Shown: positions 12,486-25,185, counted from the stretch's first letter. The stretch is DNA of 64,000 nt from Galeopsis tetrahit (GCA_963675135.1 OY776129.1:63737028-63801027); one strand, 5' to 3'. Notes: a model not told the origin generated them from the letters alone. Translations and numbers: made by a program.

Positions 12486-13280
12486 TAATTGGTTTCAAAA
12501 TATAATGAATAAAACTCCTAGCTTAATTGACAAACAAGGGGCGGGTCCCCTCCCCATCGTTATTTGAATTGGCAAGGGCATTCCCCTTGCTATTGCCCTC
12601 ATCATTTTGCTCAGTACTGTTGGACGATATTGTGTTCAAGGTCTTCTGTAGGATGGTCAATTTCCGGTACAAGGACATTATGTACATGTGGAGGCCGGTC
12701 GACATATAGAAAAGACGGGACATCCCAAATAATTGAAGTAAATCAGTAGAATTTGCTGACAGTGATTTACAATAATCCAAATTTCATACAGATGTGCTAA
12801 AAGAACAGGGCAAACTGCTGCAGTCAAACTAGATGGTGCGATGTCATATCGGGCGAGTTCTCGATCTATCCAAGATACTGGTCTGTGGTTCGATCGTTGT
12901 GGTGAGGTAAATGGGAAAAGTCCAAGGCATATAATGCCTATATATGCACAAAATATGTTGTCTATATTGTAATGTGCACAATGGCTAAAACTTAGTACAT
13001 ATGTAAAATTCGTCACTTAAGATCTTTTTTTTTAGTGAAAATTTGTAAAAGTAATGACAAGGTCTCATCTATTTTTATTTTTTTTGGAACACTCTATAAG
13101 ATGGTCTCACGTAATAATATCATCAATCATGTTTTATGTAAAAGACGACTGCTTAAAGTGACATAAAAGAATTCTACCAAAATATCAATGTTTTTATCTT
13201 ACATTATTTCAGATCGAAAGTCATATAGGATTTTGGTAGAAAATATATAATTCAAAATTTCAAATGCCATGAAATAATTT
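10731..13280. other. TE-derived intergenic DNA with an unidentified open region
   Basis: From 10890 to 11340 there are repeated CGTCGCAAA/GCGACGA-type motifs typical of degraded plant DNA transposons. At 11691-11860 an A-run is followed by repeated (A)TTAGTGAGG motifs. TA repeats lie at 12461-12485. Between 12520 and 13020 the sequence is less AT-rich and open on the minus strand in two frames (12523-12780 and 12678-13016, including a stretch ARYDIAPSSLTAAVCPVLL). It may be a decayed gene fragment, but I do not recognise a family and cannot join the frames. Confidence 0.45.
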
Positions 13281-13285
13281 TACTT

Positions 13286-13541
13286 CAATTCTATTTTTTC
13301 AACATTTCGGTATATACTTAAAGCGTTGAATATATTTACAGTTACCTATTTACCCATCTGGTCATTTTAATATTACAAGAACAAAAAAAAAAAATGGCAA
13401 TTCTATTTTTTCAACATTTCGGTATATACTTAAAGCGTTGAATATATTTTCAGTTACCTATTTACCCATCTGGTCATTTTAATATTACAAGAACAAAAAA
13501 AAAAATCTGGTCATTTTAATATTACAAGAACAAAAAAAAAA
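13286..13541. repeat. 112-bp tandem duplication with a third partial copy
   Basis: A 112-bp unit beginning CAATTCTATTTTTTC at 13286 is repeated almost exactly from 13398. A shorter third copy of its end (ATCTGGTCATTTTAATATTA) starts at 13505 and runs to the tRNA relic at 13542. The units are joined at poly(A) tracts, which suggests slippage or unequal exchange. Confidence 0.9.
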
Positions 13542-13604
13542 TGGCCCATGCAGGTCTCGAACCTGCGACCAGCACGACGCTCTAACCAACTGAGCTAATG
13601 GGCC
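13542..13604 (-). pseudogene. tRNA-Ile(AAU)-like pseudogene lacking the anticodon
   Basis: On the minus strand the sequence reads as a plant tRNA-Ile: acceptor GGCCCAT pairs with ATGGGCC, D-arm TAGCTCAGTTGGTTAGAGC (A-box), T-arm GCAGGTTCGAGACCTGC (B-box), discriminator A. It is 63 nt instead of 74. After TCGTGCT the sequence jumps directly to GGTCGCAGG, so about 11 nt covering the anticodon and the 3' side of its stem are missing. Identity is from recalled plant tRNA-Ile(AAU). Pol III boxes are intact, so it may still be transcribed, but it cannot decode. Confidence 0.85.
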
Positions 13605-14600
13605 AACTTTGAACTATAAATATGGTTTAAACTATAAATACAGTAGAATAAGTTCCTAATACTCCAGTATATATGGATTAATAATCACGGTATGCTTTAA
13701 TTATATGAAACTCAAAATTGGATGGATTAATTGCACGTCCTGTTCGAGGTGTGGAGTAGTACTGTTTATTGAATATTTTTATACTACACACAATATTACA
13801 CATATATGATAATATGAATGCACTTCGATAGTATATATATCGAACCATTGTTATATTATAAACTTGTTAAGAGTCATATATGTGTTCAGTATATTTTATT
13901 ATTAGATTCAGATAATATTTTTATTTTAAACTGGTATAAAAATTAAGGACAAAAAATGTGGGGTTACACTTATACCCTTGTTATATATGCATGCAAAGAA
14001 ATCAAATTATTAGTATTTTCCGATTCACTTCAATACTGGAAAATAATCAGTTATTCCTGATTTCCTGGAACTTATAGTTTCCAATTCCATCACCGCCGAA
14101 ATCTTTTTCACCACTTTTCCCTAATTTCATAAACCCTTTTTTATTTTCACTTCATTTTTTCCTGCTCCTTTTTATTACGAGTACTATTTTTTTGGTTCGT
14201 TGTTAATTGATACATTTAATCATATGAACTATAATGTTCAACTTATAAATAAAAACATGCATACCAATACTGTTCATAATAATAATTGTGGAAAATAATA
14301 GTAATTAATATTATCCAACCTATTAATTAATACTACATGTTAACAAATGAAGTTAACGTAAAATGAAGCATTCACCCGGACCTTATCTGAAAATGAATCG
14401 AAACACAAGCGAATTGAAATACGTATCCGTAGATTAAAGAAAACCCACAAAGCAGGAACCGGTTCAAATCCGATTGCAATTGCAGAAAAATCCAATAATG
14501 AGTAAAATCGCAGTACCCCGGGTTTGCAAAGATCCTGAAACAAGATCAAACTAACACTTATACTGAGGTCAGAGGAACAAAGAGTTATGTGGCACCGGAA
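13605..14600. other. Spacer leading into the SCC4 3' flank
   Basis: AT-rich sequence without a recognisable gene. SCC4 runs on the minus strand and ends at 14816, so its 3' UTR should lie somewhere in about 14340-14815. The poly(A) site cannot be fixed. Confidence 0.5.
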
Positions 14601-14815
14601 ACAGGCAGACGTCTGTTACTTCTTCATTTTCAAATCACTCAATTGCTGCTGCAAAATACAGTCTTTCCAAAAATTAAAGGTCCAAAATGATGATTTCTTT
14701 AATTACAGGTTTTTGAGAAGCTATGGCTAAACTACAATTTACACAGGGGAGCCTTCCATGCATCAAAAAATTAAATATTACTAATAAATATATGAGTTAC
14801 AGGTGAGATAGGATA

Positions 14816-17142
14816 CTATAATTTCCTCTTGCCAAGCCTTCCAATGTCCACATCCATAAGCCTAGCTGATGAAAACATGGGTTGCGGAGTCAACAGCCCA
14901 ACAGATTCAGGGATGTCAAGATCCACCCTCTTAGAAGGACCAGCACTTGCTCGTTTCATATCGTGCTCGTTCAATTCATCTACTCGGACTCTTACTTTTG
15001 CAATCTGCAAATTTTGAAAATCGAAAAATTAATTTGATATAATTTTAACTGATTCTGGTAATGAGAGCCAAATCAAATGTGATTACCAGTTCGTTGTGAT
15101 GAATGGTCGAACGAGCAGTGGCAAGTCTTTGCTTTAAATCCTCTACCTTTCTCTTTTGATACTCGAGGTTCTCTATTTCACTTCCTTTCTCCCCTGATTG
15201 CTGGTACAAAGCTACCAATACCAAACGACAAATTAATTTGCAATTAGTAGTAGATAGATGCTCACGGAAAATCAAAGTTATTTGGGCTCAACAAATTGTG
15301 TATTATTTGCCAAAATCTACATATTATGCACCTCACAGCTCTTCATTTGCCTTTCAGATATTCTTAGTTTCTTACCAAATGCTTCTCCACACATCTCTTC
15401 AGCAATGGGGAAGGAAAAATGAAACACAAGCGTCCACACTGTTTTATTGGCTGACTAGCCAAAGAAATCTAATTATTGTGACGTCTAGCTATTTTAGCCA
15501 GTTTGTGAGGATGGTAAAAGTTAACTAACGTGTGTGTTAAAGTGGAAATTGCATTGACTTTAAGGATCTATGTTACAAATCATTTAAAACTCACCTAATT
15601 TAGACTTTAATTATATAGTTCCTTCACCTGATAAAATACATAAAATGCATAGAACTTAGTTTTCATGAGTATATTTGTGGGGGGGTTTTTTTTCTCTGCA
15701 TACTATAGTTTGGATGTACTCTGGCATGGTTAAAAATACCTTAAAACCACATCTAAGTTTGTCCATTCTGAATTCCTGACAAATTATCAATATTGTACCT
15801 AACTAGTCTTGCAATGGCTAAATAGTCAGTTCTGAAGAAATGGCAATATATTAACATATCACAAAGTTTAGGACTTTTTCCCCTCTATTTGACCTATTTC
15901 AGATTATGTGAAATTAACTTGATTAACCCCTTTTTTATGTTCTTTTAACGAGTGTCTCCAAGCAGCAGTACAATCATTCAACTCTGACTCTAGACCATGA
16001 AGTAGAAAGTAATTTTCAGAGTAGTTATCACCTTTTGGTATTAATGACATGCCAATATCTTGAGGGAAGTAATTAATGCATTTGCCACGGAGTTACATTT
16101 TCACAAAAAAATAATCACAATTCACATATAGATAACCCTAATTAGGTAGTAGTGAGTCCTCAATTATGCACAAACTAATACTCCCTCCATCCCAGTGAAA
16201 GCTACCCAATTTTCCTTTTTCGTCTGTCCCAATGAAAGCTACTCATTCCTTTTTTGACAAACTATTCCCTCTCACATTTTATTATATTCTTCTCTCTCTC
16301 AATCACATCACCTCTAATACATCTACTTACTATATTGTATTTCTTAACCTCCGTGCCCAGAGCTGATGGGGAGCTTTCCCCGGGACGGAAGGAGTACCCT
16401 CTATTGTATGTATATATATGCATATTAAGATACCTGTCATATTCGAGAGAACCCAGTTCTGGGTTGGAATATCATAGAGCTTCCTTGCCAATGTTAGAGC
16501 AGATCTTAAGATTTCTCTAGCTTGTCCAGTGTCATGTAGAGCAAGTGCCAAATTTCCAAGCACACTCAAATACTGAGAAACAAGTTGAAGATTCCCCAAA
16601 TAAGTGTGTGTAGTCTGCAAGCCAGAGGCTAGTCGGGCTCTGCATAAACGTTATAGCATACATAAAAAAAAATGAGGAAGATGCTATATTTTACTAGCAA
16701 ATACGCAATAGGTAAAGGATCACTCTGATAAAATGAAAAAAAGTAATATAATTATTCAATCTTTACCTGGCTTCTTGTAGATTCTCTTGCCTCATGAGTA
16801 GGAATCCGTAAGTATAGAGTGCAATGGCCTTCTCTCGTACCCCAACAAAAGAATCAATCACTCCTAAAACAGGTCCAATCAAATCAACAGCCTGTGTGAT
16901 AGTGAGGCCTTGTAAGTATATGTTGATAATTCCATCGTAGCTACAGGCACTTTAAAACATACACTGGGGGTGGGGGTGGGGGGGAGGGGGGCATTATTAC
17001 CTTTGATGAAGATTCAGCATCCCCAATGCAGATAAAGGATATTGCTGCATAAATGTGACTAACAGCTTGGAGAGATTTGCTCTGCGTTAACTACATAAGG
17101 AGGATCAAGGAAAAAATTCATAACATGTTACAAATAGAAGGG

Positions 17143-17185
<43 letters not shown>

Positions 17186-20100
17186 ACTGGGGTCATCAGT
17201 GAAGAAAATAACTATGACTATTATGCAACAGATATCATCAGCAAAAACGTCACTGGGAAAAGGGAGGGAGATAGAGAAGGGACACTTAAAGAGAATCACA
17301 ATATTACCATTGATGCTTCAAGAAAATGAAAAGCAGCTTCATCATAGCAGCCAACGGAATGGGCATAGTGGCCCCTTAGAATCTCAATCGTATACTCACA
17401 AGCCTGCAAGATTGTTGGGAAGCGAACAAACCAATTTCTCATCTGCACCAAAGCCTGGGGACAGACCAAAAGTATTTATATATTTGTGACATATACATCG
17501 AATACGGATTGAATAGAATAGTTAACTTTAAAGATATTCCTGAATTGAACAAGAGCAATCCACTCCAACATATTTTTCTTCTAACAAACCTTGAGAGCAG
17601 ATGCACAGCTTATACATATACTTAACTTCATTCAACTCTATTGTATGTACAAGTAATCCCTTTAAGACGTATATTCATAATAACCACGTCCTTATGGAAA
17701 ACTTATAGTGTGCAGTTGAACTTTCAGGCAATAATGCTACATTAATTCTTATTTCTTTATTTTATTATTATCTGGGGAGGGGGGCAGTGTTCAGTTTTCC
17801 ATTGAGCAAAGATCACATTGAAAATTGGCTTTCTAGATTTCTCCCCCGCTATAAAATATATCACCATCCAAGTAGTAGCAAAAACTTAACACTGAGGAAG
17901 ATAAAATTGTTCAACATTCAATGGGACAAATAAAAGAGGAAAAAAGATGGAACTTAAGAAAATATATCACTTCAGGTTATTCTAAGTATAATATTATATT
18001 TATGCCTAAATTGCACTACTTACAAGCAGTCTGGATTTGAAGTTTAATTTAGATAAAGGAAATATCAACCCTAATAAAAAATGTGATAGAGAGGTGATAA
18101 ACCAACCTCTTGCGCTTCTACAAATTCACTTCGTGTAAGATCAACTGCTACTTTGTTTTCGAGGAACTGCATTAGAAGCATTAAATAGACACCAGCCATC
18201 CAAATTGCAGAGTGTTGTAACTCTACTTCTGCATTCAGTTTAATGCACAACACACATGTTAATAACCCTTCAGGCAGTGGATATTAGATAACACAACTGA
18301 GACAACTGAGCATTTACAAAGTTATAGACCGCTTACAATAATCTTTCTTATTCACTCACTCTCTCTTTCTTTTTTTTCCCCTTCTTTTTCTTTTGTGTGT
18401 GTGTGTTTTTGAAGACCTTTCATGGTTGATCAGTATATTGTAGACATTAGTCACATAACATAAACAGAAACCTCACCTTTGGCAATGTCAGTAATCCCTA
18501 GCTCCACTAGCTCCTCTGCAAGTAAAACAACAATTCAGATTGTAAGCATATTTTTAGGTAAACAAAATGTCTCATGAACTACCAACTCTCTAATGATTTT
18601 ACTTCGACACCATCCACCAGTTAGGTTTCCAGCAACATATTGCTTTCTATATCCATTAGCAGGTCATAAATTTTCAGTGATGTTGAACTGCATATTAACT
18701 TCTGGACATGCTAATATATGAGATTCATTACTTAAAAACCTCAATAAGTATTAAGGATTTACCCTCAGTCACTTGATAATCAGTTCTTTGGGAATTAAAA
18801 TATGAGAGGTTTCATATAAATAAATCACCACTACTACTTTCCCTTTTAAGGTTTACCCTGATTTTTAGCCAACAGTCGCATGTAATAAAATTCAAAATCC
18901 ATGGCTTTGCAGTATAACAATGGAATAAAGAATACATGCAAACACACTAGATGTAAATAAAATAATTTTACCATTTATAAGTCATCATATATTATAATCC
19001 TGACTAGGAAAGTAAAATAATTTACTTATCTATACCTACCAGATGCACACCCAACTCCAAACTTCATCTGCAGAAATTACGTTTCTTTCACAATACTTTA
19101 AACTTAAAGAATATCTAGATGCAATAATTATGATAATACGTGACATAAAAACAGAGAATACATTGCTAAGGGTCTGTTTTTAATAGTCAGTCCAGTCCCT
19201 GTGTGATAGATAACAAAAGAAATTATCAAGTCCTCAGAAGTACTTCATGAATAATGACCTATATATATATACATTTGAGCATGGATAGACAATTAAACTC
19301 ACCAGTGACTACAGGACAAAACCATGACTCAATATAAAACATCAAATTGCAAATGGAAAGAGGAAGACAGTGAAATTTATATCACATTCCAAAACCAACC
19401 TTGGATGATTTGTAGCCCGGACTGAATCCTCTTCTGGCAATCCTTAAAAAGACCTTTTGGTCGACTAAAAACAACCACCATAAGATCTATCAATGCATAG
19501 ACTGCACCTTTTGGCAACCATTCCCCATCAATAGGAGGTGGAGCTAATTCCAGCTTATCAGCTAATGCTCGCTTCACATTTCCAAAATAAGCAGGTTCCA
19601 GGGTTGCTTTTCCTGTTAAACTTACCCCTGTGTAACTACTAAGTTGTTCCTCAAGCTTAGTTTGCTTTTCATAAAGGGCAGATCTGTCTTTGTAGTTCAA
19701 GTCAGAGCGTGAGAGACTCTGATTTAATGCACCAATTTCATTGGTGAGCTCTCGGATATGTTGTGTCCTTTCCAAGTCAGACTTCATAGCAGCATCCAAT
19801 GTATTAATTCGTTGAGCAGCAGTTTTGTAGTCACATATCCGAAGTAGATAGAACAATTGCAGCAGTTCATGGTAAAACAGTAGACCGAGGCAATGTTGTT
19901 TCTTTTGGATATAAGGAGAGGATTAAACAAAACAAAAAAAAACTCAGTACTTATTTAGTTACAAGACCTAAAGTTGTCACATTTAACAAGGTGGACTCTT
20001 CGCCATTTTCTCTCTGGCCCAGATTTGGATCCATTTCTTTTGGTAAATTTCTTGTAAATTTCGGACAGATAGACACATGATAAAATAATGAGTGAAGATA

Positions 20101-23100
20101 CAAAAGTGTGGGACCTACTCAATGTGTCTATCCCTCTCCAAAATTTACAAGAAATTTACCAAAAAAATGGAGAGGATCCTTGTCCCTCTGGCCCAGTGTA
20201 AAGTCAGTAAATGTTGATAAATAAATAGAGTTCTTGTTTTAGTGGATGCTTTCAAAAGAAATAATAATATAAAAATGGTGAGGATTAGTGTATGTTTTCA
20301 AAAGAAATAATAATACAAAAATGGCGAGGACTTAGCTTACTTTCTCAGGATCGATAGATTCCCAGATAAGGTTGCATCTGTTGACAGATTCCTCTACCAG
20401 ACTTGTACTGTCCCACTGCATCACTCGCACGTGAAATATTGATGTAGCAAAAAACATCTGATTCGCAAAAAAAATAAATAAAGAAAGATTAGATGCCAAG
20501 AAGGATGATACTTATCTTTTTAAGGCAACATAATAAATAAGGAAAATACATTTAGCATGTAAGGTAAGGTAAAGTAAAGTAGAGAGAGAAGTGATTGAAC
20601 ACATCTAACCTAAGAGTGGTTTTGTGAAAGCACATAAAAGATGTCATGCCATTACTTTAACTTAACGTACAATATAGAGTGCTCAGTAATTCCTAATTTA
20701 TTGTAGACATGCGACTAAAGATAGATCAAAGCCAAAGAGTTGCTATACAACTATACAAGCACCATATATACACCAAGACAAGGATTTTGTCCACCTCCTG
20801 AAATGTCATCCCTTGGTCCCAATATTATGTTTGACTGGTAAAAATCATCATTCCATTTAAGACAAACCTGCAATTCTGGGTAAAACATCTCCGTCGCAAA
20901 TGTAAGTCCTTGTTCCAAAGCCACAACAGAACCATTATAGTCTCCCTCAATTATCAGGGCATTTGCAAGCTGAGAATTGAAATTGCAGGACCACAATCTC
21001 CCAACAAACCTTCAAAGATTTAATATAACAGTTGTTAACACAAACCTTTCATAGCACAAAATATCAGAGCAGCTAAGGAGAACCTTATTGGCAATATTAG
21101 AAAATCATTGGGAGTGTGAATATTAACTTGTAACAATTATTGATAGTGTGAATATCAAAACCAAACATAAAGAATGCACAAGAGATGTCAAGAAGAATGC
21201 ACTCAATTTTAAGGCATCTAGGAAAGAAACCAAATTTAATTTCTAGATTATATCATTCCCCTAAAAAAGCTTAAAAGGCAAGTATCAGAAAAACATTGGT
21301 AAAGCTTATCATTAAATATTTTATTAGTTGGAAAATAAATAAAGAGACTCTTAATAGTGGGTTTTCATATTTACGGTGAGAAAAATGTTTAACAGCTCTG
21401 AAACTAGTGCTAAAAAAATACTAAGGTAGATGAATTTCCTGTGCAATAATTTGAGTTATAAAAGAAAAGAAAGAGTATCTAATTCTTTCAATACAAAAAT
21501 ATGCTCCCAACAATGTCAAGTCCCATTAGTTGGTTACCAACAGCATCTTGGCCTTAAACTTTCTCGAGATCCTTATTTACAAAGTCATAAGACCACGTAC
21601 GGGGACTGATGACTGCCCAGTGAAAAACATTCTCGATATCCTTATTCACCACTCATCCCACGGGTCGTGAACTTCTTTTCCTGAAGAAACTTGCCTTTAG
21701 GAGGGGAACAACATCTGGAAACGGAATCTCATTGTGTTGGTCCCGATAAACCCCAATTTAGGTGGGGTCTGTAGCTCAGAGAATTAGAGCACGTGGCATG
21801 CCCCCCAAGTGGGGGAATGGGGTGAAAAAAGGTTTATGGTTCATTTACATTAATATCTAATTGAACTTCAAATTAAATTTGAATCTCCCGCAAATCAAAA
21901 TAATAAATGTCCAATAACACATCTGAGAAAATGGGGAACTAGCTTCATCGTCGAGAGGGAAATAGCAAGGAGAACCCCAGAAACCTGCTTTCTTTTCTGA
22001 CAAAATCAGACCCCGTCATGTACACCCCATAGGAACTACAAGATCGCCCTGGAGTGCGCTGTCTTGAGCTTTCAGCCAACAAAAAGATAAAAAGCATCCC
22101 AATTGGATTGATTGGGATGACAGTTTCTTTCAAATTTACTATTTGTCCCTTCGTTAGAGGTGTTCAGAAAATATTTATAGATCTGAATAGACTCAATGCC
22201 AGATATCTGCCAAAAAAGGTAGGCCAGGGACTCTTCTAAGATAAACTGTGTTTACAAAGAATTTTGTTCTAAGGGAAGAAGATATGCCATTGTCTACCCA
22301 TTTTGACATTTTGAATATAATGTTAGTAGCATTCAGAGGATGTATCACAGCTTTATATGCAACATATCATATCAATTGTACAGAAAATAATAAGTTTGTT
22401 TTCCAACTCCAAGCAGCAAATCAAGGCGGATACACTAAATAGGCATACCCCTCTCCAGAAATTGCAGAAAGTTCTAAACCCTTGTTTAGTATCTGTTTTT
22501 GTGAAGGAATTGCACCCACCAGATGGTAACACTGGCTCAACAGGCTATAAGCCCTGCACTTCAGCTCAAAGCAAGAAGGAATAGACTTCAAGAGAAGTTG
22601 CTGCACCAAGTTGACATCCATTAGATGATGAAGTAAAATTTCATATAAGACATAATTCATCTACTAAATGCCTCTATAAACAAATCAGAGCTAATCGGCA
22701 GAAATTCTCAACTCAATCACATGTAAATTATACATGAAACTGAATGGGGCCAGAAGGTTAATTGGAGTACAAAATTCCACTCAAACTAGGAAATGGCGAA
22801 TTGAAGCTAAATCCGCATTCGACTAGTTCAGGGAAAAACTTCATTTAAAAAATCCAGAAAAGTAAAGAGAACTGAACCATACTGTACAACTATGAGCATC
22901 AACAAAACAACTAAAATGACACGTACGGCTCGTTCGAGGTGAGATTTCGCGTGATTGACGTTGTGGGAGTGCTTGAGAAGAAGAGCAGCTACTCGGAGGC
23001 GAGTTTTGATTTCGACAATGGGGAGAAACGAGACCGAGCTCTGGCAAATAGCCTCGAGGCATTTCACGGCTTTCCCTATCTCCCTCCCCTGCTCGTGGTG

Positions 23101-23193
23101 CTCCGCCAGCGCCCACAACCCTTCCGCCACCGTTTCCATCGCCGGAGCTACTGGTCGCTCGTTTCCACCATATTCAAACCTCAAATTCACCAT
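14816..23193 (-). CDS. SCC4: Sister chromatid cohesion protein SCC4 (MAU2 homologue)
   Basis: Partner of SCC2 in the nuclear complex that loads cohesin onto chromatin. Thirteen exons were read (minus strand, high to low): 22927-23193, 22449-22600, 20868-21009, 20341-20457, 19400-19901, 18477-18515, 18107-18228, 17308-17454, 17001-17090, 16767-16891, 16434-16639, 15087-15211, 14816-15004. All are GT-AG and the sum is 2223 nt, 740 residues, close to the Arabidopsis protein. The start is MVNLRFEYGG. Landmarks are QLLLKSIPSC, LWSCNFNSQLANALI, GLLFYHELL, ERSALYEKQ, LEPAYFGNV, PIDGEWLPKGAV, RPKGLFKDCQKRI, MQFLENKVAVDLTRS, WFVRFPTILQA, GHYAHSVGCYDEAAFH and ARKLYDIPTQ; TPR-like helices predominate. 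The C-terminus LGKRKL* is basic. The gene is intact. Introns carry a MITE, a MULE-like MITE and a plastid-like tRNA fragment. Confidence 0.96.
16181..16394. mobile_element. Stowaway MITE in an SCC4 intron
   Basis: 214 bp flanked by TA dinucleotides. Terminal inverted repeats CTCCCTCCATCCC and GGGACGGAAGGAG, with an internal repeat of the left end (TCTGTCCCAATGAAAGCTAC near 16222). These are typical Stowaway (Tc1/mariner-related) features. It abuts the splice donor of exon 16434-16639 within about 40 bp. Confidence 0.85.
16963..16991 (+). repeat. G-rich tract in an SCC4 intron
   Basis: Four or more runs of five or more G separated by T or A (GGGGGTGGGGGTGGGGGGGAG). It could form a G-quadruplex on the plus strand. 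The SCC4 sense strand is C-rich here. It lies 10 bp from the donor of exon 17001-17090. Confidence 0.7.
20012..20196. mobile_element. Small MULE-like MITE in an SCC4 intron
   Basis: A 163-bp element (20023-20185) with inverted arms: GGTAAATTTCTTGTAAATTT on the left and its complement AAATTTACAAGAAATTTACC on the right, each near a GGATCC. It is flanked by 11-bp direct repeats CTCTGGCCCAG. A 9-11 bp duplication suggests Mutator-like mobilisation. Confidence 0.75.
21765..21797 (+). pseudogene. 5' half of a plastid-type tRNA-Arg(ACG) in an SCC4 intron
   Basis: GGGTCTGTAGCTCAGAGAAT followed by TAGAGCACGTGGC matches, with about two differences, the first 33 nt of the chloroplast trnR-ACG gene as I recall it, covering the acceptor 5' strand, D-arm and start of the anticodon stem. 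After that the similarity ends. It is likely a small nuclear insertion of plastid DNA or a tRNA fragment. Confidence 0.5.
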
Positions 23194-23196
23194 TGA

Positions 23197-23334
23197 TGGA
23201 TCATGGAAGCTCGCAATTAAAATAAATTACACGTTTTATTTTCCTTTTTTTTTTCTTTTTTTTTTTTACCAAATTGAGCAGCAATGGCCCATGAATTAGG
23301 CCCGTTTATACTTATATCTTATTAGGCCTGCTAT
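23197..23334 (-). promoter_or_regulatory. SCC4 proximal promoter
   Basis: The 150 bp upstream of the SCC4 start contain GGCCCA (23286), AGGCCCG (about 23309) and AGGCCT (about 23324). These are site II-like GGCCCA motifs common in promoters of proliferation and housekeeping genes. A transposon insertion begins just beyond, so core promoter elements must fit in this stretch or have been supplied by the element. Confidence 0.5.
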
Positions 23335-24181
23335 ATTTAGTTGGGGTGGCGGGTTTGACTATACGCACCTCCATTTTGGAGGTGCACTTCTCCTTTCAAT
23401 TTTTTAATATAATAATAGGATAAAAAATTCAAAATACCCTTCATTAAATATACACTATACTAGATTCACTCTCCCTACTAAATGCACCCCACCTTCATTT
23501 CTTTCACCTTTCTCTAACCCACAACTTCCGGTCGCCGGCGACACCATTTTCGGCGACCATCAAACTCAAAAAAAAATACAGAAATCAACTCAAAAAAATC
23601 ACAATTTTTTTAATAATTTTCGACCAACCAGTGTCGACCATATACTCTCTCGTCAACAAATCGTTGTCGACGGAAGTGTATATGGTCGACACGGTTTCGT
23701 CGAAAAAAGGAATTTTTTTTTCATTTTCGACTATGTTATGTCGATGAGGGTGGGGAGGGGGGCGGCCGCAGAGCTTTTTTTTTTTTACAGACGGGGGAGG
23801 AGGAGGGGGTGGGGGCATACCTGGGGGTTGGCGGCGGTCGATGGACGGGGTGGCCGCCAATCTGTAAAAAAAAAAAAAATTTACAGAAGTGGAGGAGGAG
23901 GCGGCCGCGCGACCGTGATGATTTTTTTTTTTTACAGGCGGGGGTGGCCGGCGACGGGGTGGAGGGAGGGGGAAGATGAAGGTGGGGTGGGGTGGGGTGG
24001 GGTGGGGTGGGGAAGATGAAGAATGAATTTAGGGTTGGGGTGTGGGTAGTAATATGTATGTTATGAAGGGAGGGGTATTTATGACATTTGAGGGGGGTGT
24101 GACCTAAATTTCGGTAGTGTATAAATTGGGGGAGTGCATCTCTCAGAAATGGAGGTGTAAATAATCAGACCCATTTAGTTG
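23335..24181. mobile_element. Non-autonomous MULE (829 bp) with 9-bp target duplication
   Basis: The element spans 23344-24172 between perfect 9-bp duplications ATTTAGTTG (23335-23343 and 24173-24181). The right terminus reads AATAATCAGACCC and the left GGGTGGCGGGTTTGAC. Sub-terminal arms carry CACCTCCATTTT on the left and AAATGGAGGTG on the right. The interior is GC-rich with repeated GTCGAC/TCGTCGA motifs and a (GGGGT)n tract at 23978-24011. It shares this design with the MULE at 32959-34243. No transposase was seen. The minus-strand open frame in it is low-complexity and not a credible gene. Confidence 0.87.
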
Positions 24182-24599
24182 GTCCACTAATAAAATATTC
24201 AAAAACTCGTTCATTAATATTTTTTTCATTGGAGATAATTTACTAATAATACTTGTATTAAAATAATTATTTATTAAATTTATTTTTATATTAATACTAT
24301 AATAATCCCTACTAAATACGACCAGTGACAATCTTAAAAAAAAAAAAAAAAAAAAGTGATATTATAGAAAAAAAAAAAGGGAATGCGAAATAGATAAATT
24401 TAGATTTAAACTTTGAATTTTACTGATGTTGTATAATTAGGACGCTTAAAGTCAAAGTATGTTATTACAAATTTTGCATTCAAAATTAGCAACATCTCGA
24501 AAATAATTACAGTATATTTTTATGGGTGTGATTAAACTTATCCAAGTCTGGATGTACTCAAATGCACCATGTACTTGAGTAGACTTTTACTAGTTAAAT

Positions 24600-25000
24600 G
24601 TTGACTTTTTTTTATATATTTATTTATTTTATTTTTAAAAAAAGTGTATGTTATTATAACTAAAAGTGTATCTTTGTTTTTTTAATGAAAAGTGTATGTT
24701 ACTATATTGAAAAGTGCAACATTGTTTTTAATGAAAAGTGTATGATATTATAACTGAAAAGTGTAAGTTATATATTAATGAAAAGTGTATATTATTATAA
24801 CTACAAAATGTATGATCTATTAATGAAAAGTGTATGTTTATTTAATGAAAAGTGTATGATTTATTTAATGAAAAATGTATGTTATTATAACTAAAAAGTG
24901 TATGTTCTATTAATGAAAAGTGTAAGTTATATATTAATGAAAATTGTATGTTATTATAATTGAAAAGTGTATGATATTATAACTGAAAATTGTATGCTAA
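24600..25000. repeat. Degenerate tandem array of AAAAGTGTATG units
   Basis: The motif GAAAAGTGTATGTTATTATA and shorter variants recur about 15-20 times with irregular spacing of roughly 20-35 bp. It is AT-rich without coding potential. A palindromic stretch (GTACTCAAATGC...ATGTACTTGAG) precedes it at 24552-24580, and a similar one occurs at 26893-26925. Confidence 0.8.
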
Positions 25001-25185
25001 TGATACACCTTTTGTTTATTGAGAATATTTATAAAAAAGGCCATTCATACACCTTTCTTAATAAAGGACAACTAATAAAATCTTTTTAAAAAAGGACAAA
25101 AACACATGTTAATAACCCATTATGCCCTTATTTTTTTAATATAATTATTTAATTAATTTAAGATATAATACATTCCTTAACACAC

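Noticed and set aside
12523..13016. Overlapping minus-strand frames with gene-like composition
   Set aside because: Frames cannot be joined with confident splice sites and no family is recognised; kept only as part of the region note.
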